DNA from: Cranoglanis bouderius
Lineage: Eukaryota > Chordata > Actinopteri > Siluriformes > Cranoglanididae
Direction of reading: 5' to 3'
Assembly (NCBI GenBank): GCA_023630585.1
Contig: CM042546.1
Span: forward strand, 16,962,810 to 17,026,809
Length of the DNA stretch: 64,000 nucleotides
In this document: positions 14,940-26,700 of the stretch, piece by piece
How the letters are laid out: each line of letters opens with the position of its first letter
How positions within the stretch are numbered: the stretch's first letter is position 1
The notes under the pieces: generated by a model
What the model was told of the DNA's origin: nothing
Databases searched by the model: none
What the model saw: the letters and a program-made list of their open reading frames with translations, nothing else
Position numbers and translations under genes: made by a program

Positions 14940-15014
<75 letters not shown>

Positions 15015-18000
15015 CAAGAGCAGCAAATGTCATTCTTTCACTTCCATATTTCAAAAAGCAGACCCTCCACCTGCTTATGCTCCGAGACTTAATGCAATGC
15101 TTGTTCAAACACAGCATAATTTAACCATCACTTCTGATAATAGCCCCAGATTTAAAACGACTTTATTAATCATCATACGCAGGGGTAAAGTGATGCCAGG
15201 CTTTTCTGTTCACCGTATAAGACACTAATGATGCGATTTAATGGACGACATGAGACGCGGCATTTAAAAGCAGCCTGTAGCTCGTCTCCAGGATGCACTT
15301 TAGTGCTGTTGTGATCTAAATGCACACTGCTAAATTCAACGTTAATTAAAAAACACAACAACAAAAAAAAAAACCCAAAACAAAACAGATGTCCTTGAAA
15401 GATATACACTTAAACTATAATATCAAACTATAATCAAATGAATAAATAAAACAAATACACATCCACTTGTGCCTTGGAGGAATCTTATCAGGGGGAATCT
15501 GCAAAAAATAAAAAATCTTCCTGCATTAAAAAAGGGCCAAACCTCATGCATTTTCTTGTCTCCACTATGACATGCTCATATAAATTGCACGTAATTAATA
15601 GGATCTGCTCATAAATTACAACAAAGGACTTCCGAAAGTGTGGCTTTTAATTAGTTTTAGTCCTTAAAATCAAGATTTATTTATTCATTTATCATACAAA
15701 ATAAAGGCTTTTAATGGTGCATGTGTTTGTGTGTGTGGGTGAGACAGCGACTGGTTCCTTGGCTAGCTTCCATGCTAATCTGCACTCACGTGCCAAGCTT
15801 ATCTCGGCGCTGGACAGACTGCTATCAGAGTTAGAAAGTAAACACTATGACACAGCCGTAATCGGGCAGGTGTCTCCGGGTTTTTTATTTTTTGGTCCGA
15901 TGTCTTTTAATTCAGTTAAGAGGTTGACCCGTGCTGTTCTCGTTACCTACTCATTTGCTTTCCTGTTTTTTTTATTTTTTATCTGCCTTCGTAATTCTGC
16001 GTTCATGTCATGGCTATCATAAATTCGCTAGGCGGAGTTTGAACTGTGCCAAGGAGAGGACGGAAAAAAAAAAAAAGAATCTTCCCATTTTGCCCGGAGA
16101 CAGGGCTGAGATTGGCCATCTATAAGTAGCATCTCTGCTTGCTGATTACGCATTCAGCTGATGTGACAAAGCATTTTCACAAAGTGAATAAGTGATAGTC
16201 CCACCTCTGTCACACCGATAGCTTCACTAATCATTGGCTTCTTGTACAGAAAAAAAAACAATGGCCACTTTGGAGGAAAGAAACATGATAATGACCTTCA
16301 AACATGTCCAGAAGGTAAGATATTATTAACCTATATCAAGAACAATATTATTGCTGTAATGTCTTCATTTGAGCAATCCTGCTCAAAATCCTGGCCCTGG
16401 ATTTCAATTCTAATGCTAAAAGTGCTTCTCTGAGTAGGTATATTAAGTGTGCAGTGTTAGAAGGCAGGCTGGAGGACGAGTTGTACTCTAAATGCCTGTT
16501 GCACCCGTAAGACACAAATTTAATTGACAGACTTGACCACAATATTTAAAAAGAAGCCTCTAACTTAATTGTAGAAACTAAATCAATGCAATCAAAATGT
16601 GTATCAAAGTATACACAGCACAATTAATAATAAAAAATAAAATAAAATAAAATGTGCACATTTTCCGACAGGAAATATTTAACAAAAACATTCCTTTAAA
16701 TTGCATTATCTGCTTGATCAAACAGTTGAGGCCAAAAGTTTGTATACACCTAGGTTAATGATATATATAGTTTTTTTTTTTTACAACTCTACACAATTCA
16801 TGTTACCACACATTTCTTTTGGAAAGTCAATTAGGATATTTATTTTGTTCACCTCAGAGGTAATTTTAAAACAATCTATTACAGACAGATTTATTTCAGC
16901 TTTAATTCACTATATCACAATTCCAGTGGGTCAAATGTTTAAATACACCAAGTTGATTGTCTATTTAAACAGTGTGGAAGATTCCATAAATTGCTGTAAT
17001 GACATTTAGAAGCTTCTAATTGGTCATTTGTCATCATTAAGAGTTAATTGGGAGCACACATGTAGCTATAAAAGTGGCCTACCTTTAGTGCCAGTGCCTT
17101 TTTGCCCTTGATACCATGGGAAAATCCAAGCAACTCAGCCAAGAACTCAAAAAAACAACAACAACAAAAAACTTGTGGACCTCCACAAATCAGCTTCCAT
17201 CTTATGAGAAATTTCCCAAAAATTGAAGGTACCACGAGCATCTATCCAAACAACAATGTATGCAAATATAAAATTCTTGGGTCCACACAGACACTGCATC
17301 ACTCAGAGAAGAGGCACAAATGAACTCTCAGGGATGAACAAACTTTGGTCCGAAAGGTTCAACTGAACCCCAAAGACAACCCCAAGGAGATGGAGACATC
17401 AGGTACCAAATATTAAGAGACTACTACATCCACATGGCCTGAAAGGCTTTGATGCAGGGAAGAAGCCCTTACACCAAGACTGTAATAAAAAAAAAGCCAG
17501 ACTGAAGTTTGAGCAGATGATCACCAGCATTTTGGAAGTGTTCACTGGTCACATGAAACAATAATGATCAATGCTATATATGGTGGAATACTGGTGAGTC
17601 TTTTAATCTAAAGAACACCATCAAAACTGTGAAGCACGAGGGTGGCAGCATCATATTATGGGAATGTTTTGCTGAAAAGGGGACTGTTGAATTTCCAGAA
17701 AATAGATGGGAAAGGAGGGTTATCTAGAAATACTGATGCAAGACCTCAATACATTAACCAGAGAGTTAAACACTTGGACACAGTGTTGGAGGCATCCTAA
17801 GCATACCAACAGAAATGGCTTATAGACGACAAAGTGAAAGAATTGGAGCGACCATCACAAAGCCCTGACTTGAAAAAGCATGTTCGAGCAAGGAGGCCAA
17901 CAAACTCAACATCAGTTCTGTCAGGAGAATTGTGCATTGTGAGAAGTTTGTGTAGGGCAATTAAAAGGACATGTCACCAAATACTACTACACCAAGTGTA

Positions 18001-19039
18001 TGTAAACTTTTGACCCAATGAAAATCCGATATAGTAAATAAAAGCCGAAATAAAGCCGTCTCTTAGCTATTATTTTGAAATGAGATCTTATGGAAATGAA
18101 GTAGATACCCTAACTGACTTAATACGGGAAATATATGGCAACATAAAATGTGTGGAGTTTTGGAAAAAGTGAGTTTGAATGTCTTTAGCCTAGGTGTACG
18201 CAAACTTTTGGCCTCAACTGTACATTCTGATGTGAGTCAAAGACGGTGACGTCAACATGTACCAGAGCCTACTTCATTCAAACACTGCCAAAACAAACAA
18301 TTGTGCTTGTCAGTCTGATACAAGTGAGAGAACGGAGCGTCAGGTAGTGGTGGAAGGTTTTTCAGTAGTCCAGAAATGAAAAGCCAAAGAAAACAGCAGA
18401 TAATTTGAAATCCTGTTTCTAACACAGCTGTGAAACCTTCTATTGTATTTGTCTTAATTCATAACTTGTTGCAAAACAAACCAAATGAGTCCTTCCAGAA
18501 ACTGAGCAAGATGAAACCACCTTAGCGTACGCAAAGGCAATTTTTGCGTGTCAGGTTAAGAAGGACAGTTTATTAAAGCGGTTCAGTGAGCTTTTAATTC
18601 CACTTCTACAGGATGCTGGATTTAAACATGCTAAATGATAAACCCATGACAGAGACAACACAGGCTGTTACACAGACAACACGAAGTTAGGTTTTGCTGA
18701 TCCCATTCCTAATAAAAAAACTACCATAATAAGGTATAAATGTCAAGTATAATAAGCATATACTGTTGCCTGGCTGGAGGTAGCGGTTATTTAAAAAGAC
18801 AGGCTGTGCTCCAAATGCCCAGTGTGGCTCTTACCCATCAGCCATTGCGCGTTAAAGGTGGCGCTGATTGGGGGGGATAAGGGACTGTCCCGGCTGTATG
18901 CCTTAACCACATAGCGCTCAATTACACCTCTGACCTCAGGCGGCTCCTCCCAGCTCACCTCCGCGCTGGAGCCATTTACACTGGCAACTCTGGAGGGAGG
19001 CAGCACACTTTGTGGAGCTGCAAGATGGATAAAAGGGGA

Positions 19040-19099
<60 letters not shown>

Positions 19100-20879
19100 T
19101 GGGGAGTAAAGAGTGGGTGTCAGGCTAAAGAAAAGCAGCACACATATTCTTCACATTTAATAGACACAGTAAATCATATCCATCCATTAGCATAAATACA
19201 ATTTATTAGAGTTGTAACTTTTTCAGCGCTGATTTAATATGACTGTACATCCACCATTCATACTGGGTCATATTTCAAACTCATCCAGCCTCTTTTTTTT
19301 TTAACACCTGCAAAGAAATGTAGTAAACACTAAAACGCATGCAGAACAGGCAACATATGCAAATGTATGTAATGCTCATTTTATAGACGATCATTTTATA
19401 TTATTCCTTCATTAGTACATACATTAAATTAGAAACACAATGTTAGCATGTTTCGAGAACAAGTTTTAAATGTAATTTGAGCTCATTTTACCATATATTA
19501 CCAAATAAATCTACCAAGAGGCCTAAAAGAATAAATATGTAATCTAAATGAATGAATGAATGAATGAATATATACATATATTCTCTACATATCCCTGGAA
19601 TACCCAGCAGAAAATATGTAACATTTGTACTGTAGGTGAACTGTATATGCCTTACAATTACATCAGGCTTCACTCTGTTGTGCCGCTTCTTCTTCCTCTC
19701 ATTCATCACCCTCTCTACACAGCCCTTCATTTTTAAGGAGGCACATTTTGTGCCTCTTTACCCTGAGCTACACGATAAGCTATCGCCAAGCACCATCTCA
19801 TCTCCTTGACTGTTACATATATCGTGCTGATAAGAAGGAAATGGGCTGGCCTGAAAACTATGACAAAAATATCAGTATGGAGCTTGGCATGTGAGAGTGT
19901 GAGTGTGAGTGTGTTTGTGTGTGTGCGTGTGTGTTTAAGACTGTCGTACCTGTCTCTCGACTGCGTCCTCGCTGCCACGGTCCAGCTGTCCACCCTCCCT
20001 CTCCAGATGCTATCACTCTGTACAAGTACTCTGTTCGCAAATAAAGTGGCTTTTATTTAAGATGATATAAAACAAGACCATGGTCATTAATTACATACAC
20101 AGAGACTGGCACGTAAAAAGACTTGAATATGTGTAAAATGTTGAAGGTGTACTGAACTCAAAATAGACAGATTTATATTTGAAATGTTGTTTGAGGGTGG
20201 GGTGGGGGGGGGAGACCATGGCTGAAGGTCCTCCCTAGTAGGTTCCGATCTCTATGCCACTTTTTCAGCACATTCCTAGTTTCTCCATGTTCTCCATGAC
20301 CCTGATTTATACTTTTATATCTACTTTTTTATCACTTGTACATAACGTGAACATGTGCACTAGAGCCATGGTTTTCAAAAGTGTGGTCTATAATGTTGTG
20401 CTCAGATATGCTTCCCTGCTCAGCCAAGGCCTGCACAGAACCCCCTTCACTTCATTCTTGAATCTTTAACAAGGAGAGCTCAGCATTACACAGCAAAATG
20501 GAAATTGCCAACCCAAGTCATGTTTATCCACAAAAATGAGGACAAACATATTAAAATCTTTGTTCAATTTTCCAAACACATCTTTCAGTACACATATCAG
20601 CCATATTGGTTAAGGGTTGAAATGAAATGAGTGCTATATCAGCAGTGAAGCTGCCTTTCAGAAGAGTGCTGATAAAGGGGACAGCCATGACCTCGGCCAT
20701 GACCTCTGCATGCCCTTGGGTCAGAGCTGGATGCTTTGTCTGGCACTTATGAGAACAAAAGCCCAGCACAAAAGAAGGAATCAAAAACAGGCCAAACGAT
20801 TGCAGGAGACATGGCAGGAGGCCAAAGGCAAAAGGCCAGGATATCTTCAGGTCAATGAGCTGAAGGTGCTGGTGGGGAT

Positions 20880-20917
<38 letters not shown>

Positions 20918-23659
20918 CAGTGAAGGGCTGCAGAGTCAGGTCCAGAGCACTGATCTCGTTGCCTGTGTACACCAGGATGGAGTCGTTTCCCCGGCAGTTA
21001 ACGCTGGTGTCAGCTGACAGGCATCCATCCAGATTGACTCTGACAGCGGCACACGATGCCATGGCCAAGTTTAAGACAGGACCACTTGCAGCCAATCGAA
21101 CGTCCCTGATGCAGCCACCAAATCCTGCAGGGGAGGTGAGAGAGAAAGAGAGAAGAGGAAGGGAGACAGATCACATTCTGCACTGGCCTAATTATCTAAA
21201 ACAAGGAACACCATCAGAAGCATCAAGATGAGCAGGAGGGGGATGATTGGACACAGGAGAAGACAGAGAGAAAAGAGCGGTTTATACAATCCAGGCTACA
21301 ATCTAGAGAGTAGCTGGGATTAGATAAGAGCTTAGTAAGACTTATAAGATATAGAATGGGGAAAAAAAGAAAAATAAATCCATGCATCAAAACTTTAAGG
21401 AAAATTGTATTGTTATTGTGGTATTTTCACATTCATTTCTAGAACATACTACTATGTACTGTTATCATTATTTTATGATACCATACTGTATCACTTATAT
21501 ACTATACTTCAGAAGTCCAAATCCAGGACTGGAGGGATAACACTAAAACATTGATCTAGCCACTGTGTGCTTGTATGCATGTGTGCGTGTTTCTGACCAT
21601 GCAGCAGGCTGTGCTGGTGCAGCGCTGGGTGCTGAAGTCCAGCTGGGACGCCTCCTATATAAAGTGGAGAGGTGATATTGAGGTTTCCACCTCTCTCGCT
21701 CCTGTGCTGCTCCAGTGCATGATTCAGAGCGGCTCTGGTTAGTGCTCCACGTTTCAGCATGGTGACACTGTTCCAGCTTCCATCACAATAGGACAGGCCC
21801 ACCCACACAGCAAGCTCCACCTTCTGATCTCCCAAACGCAACACCCATGAAAGGATCCCACCCTGCAGCTCTGCCTACACACACACACACACACATGCAC
21901 ACAGATGACAAATAATCATAAAGTTATCACAAAGCAACGGGAATATGGCACTTATAGTTTATTCCCTACTTCAAAAAATTCATGCTTTAAAAAAGTCAAA
22001 TACACTTCTGGAACTACAATAGTCTAGACTTTCTATTTTGGCAGGATGAATTCAGATCCAACATTTTGTCACACAAACAAAACTCACCAAAATATAATCC
22101 TCGCCATTAGTATTGTATGCAAAAAGCAGTAGTGAATTCAACTGATCAGTTTTGAACTCGAATGATATTTCAAAATCTTCTCCACCAGTGAACACCTCTG
22201 GTTCCAGTTTGAGAAACCCTGAAAAACATTACAATATGAACAATCTAACTTAGCTTTATGATGATACAACATACATAACAAAGACTACATACAAATCATA
22301 TATAAAGCAAAGATGGGTCCTTAAAAGTTTTATGGGCATTACCATGTCCAAGGAAGTAGGCCCCATGCTCAGAATAGGCAGGACAGCCCTCCCAGTCCCC
22401 ATACGTCTCATGTTCCTCCAGGGCCGAGTCCCAGTCTAATGGCTCCCAAATGGTCTCAGGACTGCTGCTCCTCTGGATAAGCACATCCCTCACACAGCCT
22501 GCAAAACCCTTACGTGCCAGACTGGCCAGACCTACACACACAAACATAGCTAGTTATCTATATCAGGACAAAGCACACACAATGCCATGTAATGCCACCC
22601 TGACAGCAACTGATGTGATACCAGTGTCTTGACGATGAATAGTGAAATTCTCCGGAAGGCCTCCAAAAAAGACCCCTGTGTTTTGGCCAATTATGGTACT
22701 GCCACTGGTTGCTGATGCTGAACCTGTAGTGAAGGTAAGAAGAAAGCAAGCAAAGAGAATGAATACATTGGTGTTGTAACAATTCTAATTTTATTACACC
22801 ACTCAGCCTTTTTTAGTCTATCAGCAAGGCACATCTTGACTTGGCAATATTTTCCCACTCTTTCTTCCATAATCATTCTAGATCCATTAAATTGTAAGGG
22901 AATCTCCTGTGCACACCCGCTTCAGGTCAAGCCACAGATTTTTAGTTGGATTCAGGTCTGGGCTCTGGCTAGGCCATTCAAAAACATTGATCTTCTTTTG
23001 GTTAAACCATTCCATTCATTCCATTCATACCATTCATTGCTGATTTGGATGTATGCTTTGGGTCATTGTCCTGCTGAAATGTGAAATTCCTTTTCATCTT
23101 CAGCTTACTAGCAGACACCTGAAAGTTTTGCACTAGAATTGACTGGTATTTGTAGCTGTTCATGATTCCCTCCACCTTGATAAAAGCCCCAGTTCTGAAG
23201 AAAAGCAGCCCTAAAGCATGATGCTGCCACCACCATGCTTCAACGTGGGGATGGTGTACTTTTGGTGGTGCTTTTTTTTGCACCAAACCAACCTTTTGGA
23301 ATTATGGAATTATTATACCTTTTGGAATTGGTCAAATCAGACCATAACACATTTTGCCACATGGTTTGGGGTGTTTGCCAAATTACGGGTTAGTTAAGTG
23401 TTCACAAAAGAGGTGGGTCTTTAGCCGTTTTTGGAGATAGTGACAGATTCTGCTGTCCGGATTGAGGTTGGAAGTTCATTCCACCACTGAGGGACAGTCA
23501 GTTTGAAGGTTCTGGAAAGGGACATCATGCCTCGCTGAATATGCACTACCAGGCGTCGGTCGTTAACTGATCATAAATGCCAAATATTCAATGTCTTCTG
23601 GTAGCCTAGAGCAGATAATGTCATAACCTTAATGAAGTCACAGGCACACAGCAAATGAG

Positions 23660-23749
<90 letters not shown>

Positions 23750-26700
23750 GTGCTCAATGAGATCTCTAGAGAAGTGCTGCACTTCTTTGCCAGTCATAAT
23801 TAAAATTCAAGTTCTGGAGAGGAGCAGCTTCTGTACTCTAATTATTCTAATCACATAATGAATAGCAAAAATTAACTCTGATAGTCTCTTTTGCTTCCAT
23901 GAGTGAGAATGTAAGGGGAGTGGTCATAAATATAGTAGGAGTGTACATATGTGTGTGTGTGTGCCATTACCATGATACTGATCATCCACAATGATAGTTC
24001 CCAGGGCTTGCTTCCTGGTAGCGATCAGTTGGTGCCACTGGTTGTCATTATACTTTCTTCCGCCATCATCTTTTGGACTGATGGCTACCACCGAGGCCTA
24101 ACATGAAACACTGAGGGTTAATAACACATCAGTAATTCTGAGGCTGCCAAGACCACCATGCACCACCGTGGACTACTGATCAGAAGGACGTGAGTTCAAA
24201 CCCCAGCACTGCTAAGCTGCCACTGTGGGCCCTTGAACAAGGCCCTTAACCCTCAACTGCTCAGTTGCATAAATGACATAAATGTAAGTCGCTCTGGATA
24301 AGGGCGTCTGCCAAATGCCATAAATGTAAATGTAAGAGAAAGGAGATCAACCACTGCAGAATACTGCTAATAACCCATCTCTAGCTCTGTTTGAAAGCTG
24401 GGATCTCCTGAACTTTGTGGTACTATAGAGCCAACGTCTTCACTTTCAGCCCTGAGATGCTGAGTTCAATCCTCCATCAAATTCCAAGTTTGCTTTTTGG
24501 ACGGACAAATTTGGATAGATAGAGCCCTCACATCATGATGCCAGAAAGTATACACAGCTTAGTGACCTAGAATGGCTCACCTCTATCTATCCTATCTGAA
24601 AGTAGGATTGTTTCATTAAAATTATATTACAGTATCCCTTGTGTCTCCTTTGAAAGCTGAGGGTCCCAGAACTTTATTGCACTGGCTGTAACACTTTCAC
24701 TTTCAGCCCCTTGTTGCTGGGAGGAACCTGCTGCCAAATTTCATTTCGTGAGTTGGTTTTTTTTCTCGTTCTCCTTCCCTGCAATAGGCTCTGAACCAAA
24801 TTCTGCCTGGAGATTGGAAGCTCCACACATGCTGTAAATTAGAAGCTCTGGCACTGTCGATGCTAAGATGGGGGTTATTGTCCTGCTAAAATATGACATC
24901 ACTCTGGCTTTCACATTTTAAACAGCCTGGTGGAGTGTTCTGCAGCAAGCAAAGCAAGACACAAAGTATCACATCTCCTCCTAGTGACGGAGATTTAATG
25001 ACAGAATCAATATATGTATGGGTGCCAGGGCCTGCGATATGTTTACTGCAGAAAGGAGATGGCCTTAAGTATCAGCCAGAGGAGACACAACATGCTGTCT
25101 TAATACCGTGCTTGTTCTAAATTTAAGACTTCAAACGCAATTCTTGACTATTAGAGATCAACCTGCCATTGTACCAAGAAGCTCATGTGATAGTTTCATT
25201 TTACTACCAAGTCACTACCATTGATTCTAATCCCGATGGTGAAATAGGATTTTTCCTGGTGTCCTTTTCAGTGGGGAAAGAAATGCATACATAAAGGTGA
25301 TGGTTTATTTAAGTAAGGAATAAAACATGACTGGGTAGGCTTTTATAGGATAATAATGAACAATGGCATGGAAGCAACGGGAGGGCTGGTGTCTAGACTA
25401 CGGGTAATGCCTTGTTTACAGTTGTTAATAAATCCTCTTTAGCACAGTTACACTTAGTACAGACTGTTGCTGTTAGACTGCTCACCAGTACTAAGAAAAG
25501 GGATCACCCCCCTTTCAGACTTCCTCCACTGGCTCCCTGTAAATTACAGATTAGTTTAAGATTCTTTTGTTTGTTATTAAAGGCCTTGAGAGTCGTACCC
25601 TCCTATATCAATGGTATACTCAGACCACACTTTGCCCTCAGGTATCTGATATCTTCCGGTATATTGCTTTTGGGTGCTCTTGAAAGGGTGACTGTGTCTT
25701 TGCAGTCATTTGCATTCCTGCTTATCAACAGCCTCTCTTCTCTCTTTCTTTTGAAGTTCTGTGCTGAAGATTTTCTCAACTGCAGAAACAGCTTTACCTC
25801 TGATTGTTACAAAGTGCTGACAGTGAAGACTTCTTACATAAATGTTACAAATGCCTCTTTACAGAAAGCCCCCCTTCATGCATTGAGAACTTGTTGAGAT
25901 AAAGTGAACCTCAGGGACTTGTCACCAGGAGCTTAATGCTCCCGGTCGGGCTACCCTTGGTAACTAGAGCTGACCAGATAAGCCAGACAAAGAGCGATCC
26001 ACGTCTTTCCAAGGAAGATACAAAAAAGAGTATGTTTACCCTGCATGGATAAGGGTTGCCGGGTTCAAGGCTAAATGTTATTATACTTCAGTGCAAGCCG
26101 CAAATTGTCAATAACATACATTTTGTTTGAACACAAGGTTGTTCATAAGTGTACTTGGTACCAGAGCACCTTGGGTCAAAGTTATTAGTTGTGATTGATT
26201 GGGCTTGTATCATCAGACCATATGCTTTGGACACTCTGGTAAAGAGAGCAGAAGAGCTATCAAGCAATTACCACTGGTTTGCGTAACCCTAGGGTGTGTT
26301 CGTTGACACCAGTAGTATGGGAAACCATCAAGTTGAGTGTGTCCTTCCAAGTATTGCTCACAAAGGACTCTCATGATTCAACTGAGAAGTATAAAAGAGA
26401 CAGAAAGATTGCAACAAAAGCAGTTGCAGAGTCAAAACTTGGGCATGAGAAAGACTTTTGGGTGGCCCAAGGCCCTGCTAAGGAAGTGTGGTGGCATGTG
26501 TGGTGGTATTGTTGAGTGCTGGAAGGACCTCCTTAAGCCAGTGGACATGTCCTTCTGTGCCATAAATCTCTGGCATTTTGGAGGCAATCTTTGTGGCTGA
26601 GGTTACTATAGCGGTTAGAAACCAAAGTTTGGATGGCAATTGGCCCAAAGTACTGGACAAGGTTGAGGATGTGTAGTTAAGATGCATCTTCAGTGTTTGA

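Noticed and set aside
14746..15117. ORF with a long SLSLSL run joined to usherin sequence
   Set aside because: The SLSL part is the (CT)n intron repeat read in frame; the real exon starts after the AG at 14901.
23655..23858. ORF of repeated His-Thr
   Set aside because: Translation of the (CA)n microsatellite. The same applies to the HTHTH ORFs at 44839 and 32750.
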